Assembly (NCBI GenBank): GCA_014729315.1
Contig: WJKD01000725.1
Location: 1-16,006, forward strand
Length of the DNA stretch: 16,006 nt
Reading direction: 5' to 3'
Source of the DNA: Promethearchaeota archaeon
Lineage (GTDB): Archaea; Asgardarchaeota; Lokiarchaeia; Sigynarchaeales; SOKP01
Shown here piece after piece: positions 1 through 7,206 of the stretch. Position numbers and translations under genes: made by a program. The notes under the pieces were generated by a model. That model did no database searches. It saw nothing but the letters and a program-made list of their open reading frames with translations, and had not been told where the DNA came from. Each line of letters begins with the position of its first letter. Position 1 is the first letter of the stretch.

Positions 1-714
1 CTCTTAAACCTTTGAGCAATATTATTTCATTGGGCAAAAAGACCAATTTATTTTTAAATAAATTTAAATAAAGTAAATCTTGAAGATATTTAATTCTCTT
101 TGGAATAGATGCAATAGAGTTTCTACTTAAATCTAAATGTGTCAAAGAATTATTATTAAAAAGAGTAAAATATGGTATTTTTTTTAAATCACATTTTTTT
201 AAATCTAATTCTTTTATCTTTTCAAAAATAAATTTTATCTCTTCTCGACTTAGATAAGTATAATATTTTTCTAAAATCAGAAATTTAATTATAGGTTTAA
301 ATCCGCTCAGAAATCTTTTTGCTATTTCTTCCTTAAAAACCTTCAATGCGCTCTTATCTCCCAAGTCTGATAATTTTTTTAATAAGGGAAAAGAAAGATC
401 AGCGCTTAACATATTCGTGTCATAATTATTTTCATACCATGCCTGTAAATTTGAACAATATACCCAAAATTCTTCTATAGGATTTATTTTTATATCAAAA
501 TTATTAAAATCTTTGTTAAGGCTCCCTTCTAATTTATATATTAACTCATCAACAGAATTAATTGATTCTAAATTTGAAATATCCCCCTTAGAAATATTTA
601 TTACTACATTTTTACATTGCTTAAATTTTTCATTATTAACAAAAATATTAGTTAGCTTGCCATTATATCTTAGATCTAAGAATTTGCTAATTTGATATAT
701 TAACGACAATAAGG
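1..714 (-). pseudogene. 5'-truncated LRR-family gene, running off the left edge
   Basis: The minus strand is open from about 766 to position 1 (about 250 codons) but has no convincing start. From about 714 leftward the translation parallels the C-terminal half of the intact LRR protein at 1176-2807: IYQISKFLDLR against VYKINGFIEIR, FVNNEKFKQC against FVNGKRFAQC, and FPLLKKL...ALKVFKEEIAKRF against FPLLREL...AKRVFKREIARRF. It then continues into fresh leucine-rich repeats (LTHLDLSRNSIASIP, LLYLNLFKNKL) up to the window edge. The repeats and N-terminal part that precede this point in the intact relative (about 370 residues) are missing. The frame is closed by a TGA at 767-769, inside the foldable element at 741-932. 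LRR proteins of this type are presumed protein-interaction modules; no function is known to me. It could still be expressed from a rare internal start, but a truncated relic fits better. Confidence 0.72.
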
Positions 715-740
715 ATCCACACCTTGCATGGCTTGGTAAA

Positions 741-932
741 TATAAAAAGTGGCGTGAGGGGGAATTTCATAGGTCTCTAATAAGAGGCTTATTTTGAACT
801 TTCGGCAAATCTTCGAATTGAAAGCTTGACCCCGATACCCAGATCTTCAGTTTCACCACCATCGAAAGGTTCTGGTGCGATCAGGCACAAAATTGTGCTT
901 CCCGGGCTACGCCATCACGCCATTTTTTTATA
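741..932. mobile_element. 192-bp TIR-bounded, highly foldable element (MITE-like or structured ncRNA)
   Basis: A GC-richer island stands in very AT-rich DNA. Its ends are near-perfect inverted repeats: TATAAAAAGTGGCGTGA at 741-757 against TATAAAAAAATGGCGTGA read on the minus strand from 932 to 915 (one indel, one mismatch). TA could be the target duplication at each end. The interior folds on paper into a multibranch RNA: GGCGTGA/TCACGCC (751-757/915-921), GGGAA/TTCCC (760-764/899-903), a 10-bp hairpin with AATA loop (769-792), CTTTC/GAAAG (799-803/820-824), a CACC-ACC/GGT-GGTG hairpin (854-877) and GCACA/TGTGC (885-898). A run of seven T follows the right end at 923-929, and five T follow it in the opposite direction. 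No tRNA, SRP RNA or RNase P consensus is visible. The interior also has short protein-like frames on the minus strand (for example ATFYIYQAMQGVDPYC), so a decayed gene is another reading. Strand is undetermined. Confidence 0.5.
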
Positions 933-991
933 CATTAAAATTTAATATTTTAACTATTTTAAATTTTATCAAATTCAATTTAAAAAATTAA

Positions 992-1179
992 CTATAATCT
1001 TCTAGTCTTAATTGAATCCCAAATCTCATTAGTTGTCATTCCCTTGTAAAGTAGCTTCTCGAAACAAGCTTTAGGACCATAGTTTCTTTCAGTTTGAAAA
1101 GCAAACTGGGTCTAGTTCTTTTAGGCGGTATATCTTCATATACCCAATCTTTCCATTGGGATTCTGGAATACCATTCAT
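992..1179 (-). pseudogene. Small frameshifted ORF overlapping the LRR gene stop (ATGA)
   Basis: The ATG at 1179-1177 overlaps the TGA of the upstream LRR gene (1178-1176) as ATGA. It begins MNGIPESQWKDWVYEDIPPK and, in its own frame, stops at 1036-1038 after 47 residues. A one-base shift at the CCC run (1108-1110 on the plus strand) instead continues as QFAFQTERNYGPKACFEKLL and then YKGMTTNEIWDSIKTRRL, to a TAG at 992-994. That makes a coherent basic product of about 62 residues whose tail could be helix-turn-helix-like. I do not recognise the family. It may be a separate coupled gene broken by a frameshift, a C-terminal extension of the LRR protein separated by two frameshifts, or a sequencing error in the CCC run. 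Confidence 0.45.
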
Positions 1180-2807
1180 AAATAAATCGCATCGAGTTCA
1201 TCCTTCGTGAAAAATGAAAGGTAATTCCCCTTTTTGAGGAACTTGCGAACCGTGGAATCTCCATTTTCAAAGCGTCTAGCAATCTCGCGCTTAAATACTC
1301 TTTTTGCTATAGGATCTCCAGCGATAGTCAATTCTCTGAGTAATGGAAATGCTAATGTTCGATGAAGCAGCTTTGTATCGTAGTCGTGTTCTGCCCATAC
1401 TTGAATATTAGAGGCGTGGGCCCAAAAAATTTCTTTAGGACTGATTTGAGCGGCTATTTTGCGGGAATATTTTTCAAATTCTTTTTGGTCTGGATATCGA
1501 TTAGCAAAAAACTTCTCCGCTTCGTCGATAGAATGTATCTGCTTTGCTTCGGAGGCGATGTCGACATTAGTTATGTCCACATTAAGAAGTAGAAACCTAC
1601 ATTGTGCGAATCTCTTGCCGTTGACAAATAATTCGACACGTCTAGGAGCATAAAGCCGTATTTCAATAAATCCATTTATTTTGTAAACCAAGACTAATCC
1701 AGCAAAATAAAGGGTTCCTGGTTTTGAATCAAAAAAATTATCCAGCACCCATCCAAATGATCTTGCTTGACTCTTCAAACCAAAAAATGTGTCTCTATTG
1801 ATAAAGTCGGGATTGAACCCCGACACAGCCGCTTTACGGGGGAGGGCGTCCAGCTCTGCAATCCTTGTTATTTGATTACCTGGGACTTCGATTTCTTCAA
1901 TATTGGGAAAGTTTTCCATTGTTGTAAAATCGAGCGATTTAAGATGGTTATTTCCAAAGTAGAGCCCTCGAACATGTGGGACTTTTTTAGTGCTCCGTAT
2001 ATTTAATAACGAGGAGATTTTATTATATTCAAAATTAAATCCTTTACTTGAAGGAAGATTCCAAAGTCCTGATACTGAAGAAATTTCATTATGGACCAAA
2101 TAAATTGAAGATAAATTGGGAAGATGGGCGGTTATCTCGAACTTATTAATACAATTATTATTAAGTCGAAGGACTCTTAAACCCTTCAAATGGACTAGAG
2201 GTTCAAAACCACAGAGATCCACAATTTCGTTATGTTGAAGAGAGATTTCACGAAGACTTTCACAATTTTGAACGTTTTCCATACTTTTGAGAGATTTGAT
2301 GCGATTTCTTGATAAATGTAATCTTTCAAGTTGAGGGAGATTCTCAAGCGGGGGAACTGAAGTGAGGTTACATTTCTTTATGTTTAATTCTTTAAGGTTT
2401 TTTAGGCATGAAATGGCGAAAAAGTTTGAGCTATTGGATAGATCGCAATTAAGAACTGTTAAATTCCTTAATATTTTAAATTCCTTCAAAAAAGAAAGAT
2501 TAAATAGTTTTGACCCGTAAAAATCAAGTTCTCTAAGATTTGGAGCGAGAATTCTAGTTTGTTTTAGCTGACAATTCCAAATAGACAAGTCTTCTAAGTA
2601 AGGGAATAGGAAATCTTTTGGGGTTTCAAAAATGTAATTTTCAATAGTAAGAAATTTTAAGTGAAAATTGCCGTGAAACCATTTAACCCCAAGAAACGAG
2701 ATCGTTCCTTTCGCATCCAATATGGCTTCTATTTGTCTTTTCTCGGTTTCACCAAGTTTAACAAATTCCTTTTTTGCACTGGGAGTTATAACACCTTGAA
2801 ACCGCAA
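1176..2807 (-). CDS. Leucine-rich repeat protein
   Basis: This protein has 543 residues and no signal peptide or membrane segment. Residues about 68-330 contain irregular leucine-rich repeats with the LxxLxLxxNxI pattern, for example LERLHLSRNRIKSL (160-173), LREISLQHNEI and LRVLRLNNNCI. Residues about 370-543 form a second, non-LRR region: a beta-rich stretch (LVLVYKINGFIEIRLYAP, LFVNGKRFAQC), then a helical HEAT-like part with FWAHASNIQVWAEHDYDTK and FPLLRELTIAGDPIAKRVFK. The same C-terminal module recurs in the broken gene at the left edge, so this is a local paralogous family. The start is TTG at 2807-2805, supported by GAGG at 2818-2815 with a 7-nt spacer. LRR proteins are plentiful in Asgard genomes as I understand it. 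A cytosolic protein-binding role is inferred; substrate and partner are unknown. Confidence 0.85.
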   Translation of the reverse strand: MRFQGVITPSAKKEFVKLGETEKRQIEAILDAKGTISFLGVKWFHGNFHLKFLTIENYIFETPKDFLFPYLEDLSIWNCQLKQTRILAPNLRELDFYGSKLFNLSFLKEFKILRNLTVLNCDLSNSSNFFAISCLKNLKELNIKKCNLTSVPPLENLPQLERLHLSRNRIKSLKSMENVQNCESLREISLQHNEIVDLCGFEPLVHLKGLRVLRLNNNCINKFEITAHLPNLSSIYLVHNEISSVSGLWNLPSSKGFNFEYNKISSLLNIRSTKKVPHVRGLYFGNNHLKSLDFTTMENFPNIEEIEVPGNQITRIAELDALPRKAAVSGFNPDFINRDTFFGLKSQARSFGWVLDNFFDSKPGTLYFAGLVLVYKINGFIEIRLYAPRRVELFVNGKRFAQCRFLLLNVDITNVDIASEAKQIHSIDEAEKFFANRYPDQKEFEKYSRKIAAQISPKEIFWAHASNIQVWAEHDYDTKLLHRTLAFPLLRELTIAGDPIAKRVFKREIARRFENGDSTVRKFLKKGNYLSFFTKDELDAIYL

Positions 2808-2814
2808 TATAGTT

Positions 2815-2818
2815 CCTC
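2815..2818 (-). promoter_or_regulatory. Shine-Dalgarno GAGG selecting a TTG start
   Basis: On the minus strand, AAGAGGAAC stands 7 nt upstream of TTG 2807-2805. No ATG is available nearby in frame, so this motif decides the start of the LRR protein. Confidence 0.55.
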
Positions 2819-2897
2819 TTATCTAAAACAGATTTAAAATTTAATATAGCAATATAGTTTTCGCGTTCTAATATATTTGATGGGGATTATTTAGTTA

Positions 2898-3113
2898 TTA
2901 ATTGGGTGAGTGCCAACGAAAACCAAGGTATTTATTTAGATATAAAGCATTAGAGAAATCTACTCGCAATCTAATATCATGATTAGTAAAGCTCAGATCG
3001 TCCCCGAAATTGTAAGTTATAAGGTTACCATTTTTGTCTTTTATCTCAAAGAGGAGATAATAAATAAAATAAATATCTACGAATATAATGTGTAATTTAG
3101 AAAGGAAATAATG
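2898..3113 (-). pseudogene. Gene fragment, unidentified, without a start codon
   Basis: This is an open frame of about 71 codons between a TGA at 3114-3116 and a TAA at 2898-2900. It has no usable start codon near its beginning. The C-terminal two-thirds read like a real protein: FEIKDKNGNLITYNF, then DIRLRVDFSNALYLNKYLGF. This is a beta-rich pattern with a KDKNGN turn, unlike the LRR family next door. I do not recognise it. It lies in the 517-bp space between the LRR gene and the 7-TM pair and is probably the 3' remnant of a lost gene. The rest of that space (2808-2897 and 3114-3324) is AT-rich with nothing further that I can support. Confidence 0.35.
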
Positions 3114-3324
3114 TCATTTAAAATTTTCCGAGTAATAAGATGATAGATTGAGGACTAAATTTAATTTTTTATCACATTATTTATATTTTTTAAGACTAAA
3201 TTTTGATTATATTGTAAAGAGATTGAATAGAACAAAAACTATAAATAAGAGATCTAATATAAAATTGACAAATGTAAGAAAAAATATTAAACTTAAAATG
3301 AGAATAACCGCATTTTAGTAAGAA

Positions 3325-4473
3325 ATGTCGTATTTTGTAAATGAGTTTCGAGAGATTCAATATGTTGGTTTTTTAACGACCATTATTATTGGTCTTGAAT
3401 TAATTTTTTACTTCTTCTATCGGTATTACTTAATTCGTGATAAACGATTACCGTTAAATAAGATATTAGTTTCATACGGATTATTCATATTATTGGGACT
3501 CTATAGTGGATTCCTATTTATGGTTAATACTTATTTCATCTCTGACTCTACTTTAACCGTAACGCTCTTAAAAATAGCGTATTCCTCTCTTTTCCTTTCA
3601 CCAGCAGCGTTATTGTATTTTATTTTAATAGAGGACTTCGAAAAGTATTTTAACACTACACTGGTAAAAATATTATCAATAATTTCTTTAATTCCAGTCT
3701 TTTTGATATTATTCTTTTTCACTTTCAATTCAATGATTTTAATCTTTAGTTTATTTATTACTCTTGGGGTTTATTGTTTTCTTATTTACTTTCAAATAAA
3801 AATTGCGAGAACCTCAACAGATAATATAAGACAGAGACTTATATATTTCTTGATTGGAGGGATATTTTTCTATTTTTCGATGTTTCTTATCGATCAAAAT
3901 TTCTTAGGATTCACGGATCGAAAATTTGGAAATTTTGTTTTTGCAATTTGGATAATAAACTTAGCGATAAGCTTTTCTCTATTTATATTTGGGGTGTATC
4001 ATTTTCCTGCGTTCTATGAGTTTAAGTGGAAAGAAAATATGCTGAAATTGTTGATTATAAATCAGAAGAAGAATTCATGTTTATTCAGCTATGATTTTAC
4101 TTCCTCTAAAGATAAGGAGAAAAATACCTTAAACGAGAATTACGATAAATTCTTTTCGGGGGGGATAATGGGTATTGAAAATATCATTGCGACGATAACA
4201 GATAGCGAAAACGAAAAAATTAATAAGATTTCTCAAGGAGATTCATTAATACTCTTAGAATATGGAGAAAAAAAGCCTTCTTCGCTAATATATGCTCTTA
4301 TGGTTAAAAAGGATATAGGCAGTTATAGATATTTCTTAATTAAAATAAAAGAATCGTTTGAATCTTTTTATTCAGATATTTTAAATTCGCTTGACAGTTT
4401 TGAGGAGAATAAAGAACTTCTTTTTAGAAGTTACGATATAATTATAAAGAATATTATCAAGGGAGGGATTTAA
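3325..4473 (+). CDS. 7-TM protein with C-terminal longin/roadblock-like cytoplasmic domain (first of a tandem pair)
   Basis: This protein has 382 residues. Seven hydrophobic segments lie at about 14-33, 46-68, 80-104, 113-133, 136-157, 171-190 and 203-226. A soluble tail of about 150 residues (233-380) follows. The tail opens with the pattern P-F/A-x-x-EF-x-W (FPAFYEFKWKENMLKLLIIN) and has an alternating beta/alpha layout: strand at 240-257, helix at 279-293, strands at 303-330, long helix at 336-356. This resembles the longin/roadblock-like sensory modules of Asgard proteins. Topology and domain order match the next gene, into which it runs without a gap. A receptor or membrane-signalling role is inferred; no kinase, cyclase or channel motif is seen. 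The start ATG has no Shine-Dalgarno. A TATA-like AAATATTAAACTTAAA lies about 30-40 nt upstream (3282-3297), so the mRNA may have a very short leader. Confidence 0.8.
   Translation: MSYFVNEFREIQYVGFLTTIIIGLELIFYFFYRYYLIRDKRLPLNKILVSYGLFILLGLYSGFLFMVNTYFISDSTLTVTLLKIAYSSLFLSPAALLYFILIEDFEKYFNTTLVKILSIISLIPVFLILFFFTFNSMILIFSLFITLGVYCFLIYFQIKIARTSTDNIRQRLIYFLIGGIFFYFSMFLIDQNFLGFTDRKFGNFVFAIWIINLAISFSLFIFGVYHFPAFYEFKWKENMLKLLIINQKKNSCLFSYDFTSSKDKEKNTLNENYDKFFSGGIMGIENIIATITDSENEKINKISQGDSLILLEYGEKKPSSLIYALMVKKDIGSYRYFLIKIKESFESFYSDILNSLDSFEENKELLFRSYDIIIKNIIKGGI
4462..4466 (+). promoter_or_regulatory. Shine-Dalgarno GGAGG selecting a TTG start
   Basis: GGGAGGG at 4461-4467 ends inside the last codons of the preceding gene, 7 nt before TTG 4474. 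The TTG directly follows that gene's TAA stop. This is strong evidence for the TTG start and for translational coupling of the pair. Confidence 0.7.
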
Positions 4474-5595
4474 TTGCTACTCGTTGATTTTCCGATTAAT
4501 GGTCCGTTAAGAATTCCATTGTTAACGATTGAGTGGATATTTATTATAATATGTGTTCAATTGAGTTGTATTTTTCTTTTTCGATATTTCAAACGTGAGA
4601 AGGAATTGAGAAATTTACAAGAGTTAGGTTACTTCTCCTTACTAATGGGTTTCTCAGTAATGTGGTTCTTTTACATTATTAGCGATTATTACGCATCTGA
4701 TGAAATCGTGTCTCCGTTTTTGGGATTTTGGGCGGTCGGAAGTGAACGCTATCTTTATTTAAATTTAGGATATTTTACCATAATGGTAGGAGCCTTGTTT
4801 TTTCTTTATTTTATAGAAAAATACAAGTTTGTTTTTATTAAGAGGTATTTATTCACAATTCTTTTCTTAATATATGCGATTTTATTTATTTTATTATTTC
4901 TCATCGATATTAGAATCCCTCAAAACATCACATATATGTTTTGGCCGTTATTTATCTTATTTTTTTTCTTATATTTAGTAGATTTCGGGCGGAGAGTAAA
5001 GAATAGAAAGACTCTTTTTTATGGAGTGCTGAAACTTTTTCCCGGAATTGTTTTGCTATTAGTTGGATTTTTATTTACTACAGACGCTTTAATTAATGTT
5101 TTTGGCTTAGAGATTAGACTTTTTGGTGCCGTTTTTCAGTTGATTGGGATAGTTCTTCTATCGATTTTCTTTATGTCATTGCCACCTTTTTCCGAGTTCG
5201 ATTGGCAGGACAAGCTAGAATCACTTTATATCATTAATATGGCCGGGATAGGTTTATATTTCAAAGATTTCAAAAAAAGGGGGGCAAAATTGGATCAGAA
5301 TCTAATATCGAGTGCGCTTTCCAGTATTAATATCGTATTAAAAGGTTTAACGAAGGAATCAAAAGGCTTTTCTGTTATAAAAAAAAAACGAAATATTATT
5401 CTAATTTATCAAGGTAAATATGTGTTTGGTGTGTTAATTTGTAACGAAGAATTAAATATTGCTAAATTAGTGTTAAAGGATCTCATTGAAAAATTTGAAA
5501 CGATCTATGCAAATATTCTTGTTGATTGGGACGGAGAATTGAGTGTTTTTTCGCCCACAGAAAATATCGTTCGAGAAATTTTCTCTATGAAATAA
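4474..5595 (+). CDS. 7-TM protein with C-terminal longin/roadblock-like cytoplasmic domain (second of a tandem pair)
   Basis: This protein has 373 residues and begins at TTG, immediately after the stop of its neighbour and behind a strong GGAGG. Seven hydrophobic segments lie at about 17-36, 50-70, 95-114, 122-145, 152-170, 183-203 and 213-235. The cytoplasmic tail (236-373) opens PPFSEFDWQDKLESLYIIN, matching the FPAFYEFKWKEN...LLIIN hinge of the first protein. It continues strand-helix-strand-helix (GLYFKDF; LDQNLISSALSSINIVLKGL; NIILIYQGKYVFGVLIC; LVLKDLIEKFETIYANIL). Sequence identity to the first protein is low outside this hinge, so the duplication is old or the two have specialised. 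I infer that they form a hetero-oligomeric membrane sensor whose tails pair, as longin and roadblock folds often do. The ligand is unknown. Confidence 0.8.
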   Translation: MLLVDFPINGPLRIPLLTIEWIFIIICVQLSCIFLFRYFKREKELRNLQELGYFSLLMGFSVMWFFYIISDYYASDEIVSPFLGFWAVGSERYLYLNLGYFTIMVGALFFLYFIEKYKFVFIKRYLFTILFLIYAILFILLFLIDIRIPQNITYMFWPLFILFFFLYLVDFGRRVKNRKTLFYGVLKLFPGIVLLLVGFLFTTDALINVFGLEIRLFGAVFQLIGIVLLSIFFMSLPPFSEFDWQDKLESLYIINMAGIGLYFKDFKKRGAKLDQNLISSALSSINIVLKGLTKESKGFSVIKKKRNIILIYQGKYVFGVLICNEELNIAKLVLKDLIEKFETIYANILVDWDGELSVFSPTENIVREIFSMK

Positions 5596-5627
5596 TGATT
5601 ATATCAAGATAGAAAGAGTATACAATT

Positions 5628-7130
5628 TTAACTTGATATTATTTTTCGGATCACACGCTTCTTAAAATTATCTCCCGTTTTCTGTCGCCAAGCGGCTAAC
5701 CGAGATTTCATGTCTTTAATAATAGGGATACTAGATTCGTCGTCAATTAAATTATTTAACTCGTAAGGATCTTTCGTCAAATCATACAACTCGTCGAGAT
5801 CCCTTTCATTGTATACATATTTATAGCGTTCGGTTACAACAGCTCGTCCCAAGTGAATGTGAAAATGACCATGAGTTTGACACACGACTTCTTCACGCCA
5901 TTTAATGGACTCTCCTTTACATAAAGGAAGGATACTTGTTCCGTCAACAAGCGAATCAAACCTAAGTCCAGCTGCGTCAAGAATTGTGGGGGCAAAATCA
6001 ATACTACTTATAAGTTCATCACGCTTTTGACCGGGAGCGATTTCTTCGGGATAACGAACGACCAAGGGAATTTTGATTAGCTCTTGGGGCATATAACAAT
6101 CTTTGTCAAAATGACCTCCATGACAAGCCAAACCATCACCATGATCCAATGTCCAAACCACTAAAGTATTTTCGGCTAATCCCAGCTTATCTAAAACTTC
6201 TAATATTAACCCTCCAGCGTGATCAATCATTGTGTTGTGAGCGTAGCTTATTGCTAAGACTTTTTGCCATTCTGACCATGGGAGGGGATTTGGATAGATT
6301 AATTTCCCATTTTTACTGATTGGATAATAGACATCGTTTTTATATATCTCTGGTTTTCCTGACAGATCACTATCGAAACTGGGATAAATCGGAATATCTT
6401 TTGGGTCGTAGAGATCTAAGAATTCTTGAGAAACAAAATATGGGGGATGAGGTCCCCAAAAATCGACTCTCATATGAAATGGTTGATCGTTCCCCGACTC
6501 GGATATTTTTGTTAGTTGTTCTATTGCCGATTTCGCAAGGAAAAAGGACTCGTGGGTATCGTTCGGTGTAGTCATAATTCCAAATGCTCCTTCGTTATAT
6601 TCTGGACCTTTGGGGGTATATAATTCACCTACTTGTAAATTAGAATCTTTTAGGCGGGGCCAATTCGGATCCCAGAAACTTCTCACGATTTTAGTTTGAA
6701 AATGAGGAAGGTTTCGTTTCTTTAAATAATCTTTATACTCTTTAGTGATTAAGGGATTGCCAAATCCAGGGTAGCAAAAACCTTTTCCTCCCAAGTCGTG
6801 AACAGTACCAGGTCCTGCGTGCCATTTACCATAATAATAAACCTCGTATCCCCCCCTGTGTAATATTTCAATATATGTTTGCTTATCAAAGGGATGGTTA
6901 ACATCGTTCATTAGTTCTAAGTGTTTATGAGGATACAATCCTGTAAGAAGGGTTCTTCTAGCAGGTCCGCATAAAGGGCACGCTGTATACGCATGAGTAA
7001 ATTCAACACCCTCTTTCACTAACCTTTCAAAATTAGAGCGATGGATTTTAGGACCACCAGACATCTTTCCATGACCGTAATAAGTTTGATGGTCGTTAAA
7101 TAGAAATAAAATATTTGGTCTTTTTTTCAT
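5628..7130 (-). CDS. Type I (formylglycine) sulfatase, cytosolic
   Basis: This 500-residue protein of the alkaline phosphatase superfamily hydrolyses sulfate esters; the substrate cannot be read from the sequence. The sulfatase signature C-x-P-x-R-x-x-L-x-T-G is C54-G-P-A-R58-R-T-L-L-T-G64. C54 is the residue converted to formylglycine. Other expected active-site residues are D13 (in NDHQ, where most relatives have DD, so the second Asp is H14), K102 and H104 (GKWHAG), H228 (GPHPP), D329-H330 (LDHGD) and K343. There is no signal peptide, which suggests an intracellular enzyme. A Cys-type sulfatase in an anaerobe normally needs the radical SAM maturase anSME. The neighbouring radical SAM gene is of a different family, so the maturase must be elsewhere. 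The gene converges on the 7-TM pair, ending 32 nt from it. A choice between sulfatase and phosphonate monoester hydrolase specificity is not safe. Confidence 0.88.
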   Translation of the reverse strand: MKKRPNILFLFNDHQTYYGHGKMSGGPKIHRSNFERLVKEGVEFTHAYTACPLCGPARRTLLTGLYPHKHLELMNDVNHPFDKQTYIEILHRGGYEVYYYGKWHAGPGTVHDLGGKGFCYPGFGNPLITKEYKDYLKKRNLPHFQTKIVRSFWDPNWPRLKDSNLQVGELYTPKGPEYNEGAFGIMTTPNDTHESFFLAKSAIEQLTKISESGNDQPFHMRVDFWGPHPPYFVSQEFLDLYDPKDIPIYPSFDSDLSGKPEIYKNDVYYPISKNGKLIYPNPLPWSEWQKVLAISYAHNTMIDHAGGLILEVLDKLGLAENTLVVWTLDHGDGLACHGGHFDKDCYMPQELIKIPLVVRYPEEIAPGQKRDELISSIDFAPTILDAAGLRFDSLVDGTSILPLCKGESIKWREEVVCQTHGHFHIHLGRAVVTERYKYVYNERDLDELYDLTKDPYELNNLIDDESSIPIIKDMKSRLAAWRQKTGDNFKKRVIRKIISS

Positions 7131-7206
7131 GACATTATCTCATTTTCAATACTTTTTAGAAAAAACAAATCATAAAAAAGCTACATAATTTCATTAAATG
7201 TTATAT

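Noticed and set aside
513..695. Plus-strand ORF of 60 codons
   Set aside because: It is antisense to the LRR-family fragment, whose minus-strand frame has clear homology to the intact LRR gene.
751..921. tRNA (possibly intron-containing), SRP RNA or RNase P RNA in the GC-rich island
   Set aside because: The acceptor-like 7-bp stem is there, but no T-arm (GGTTCRA-type) precedes the 3' strand, and the SRP helix-8 or RNase P P4 consensus is absent on both strands.
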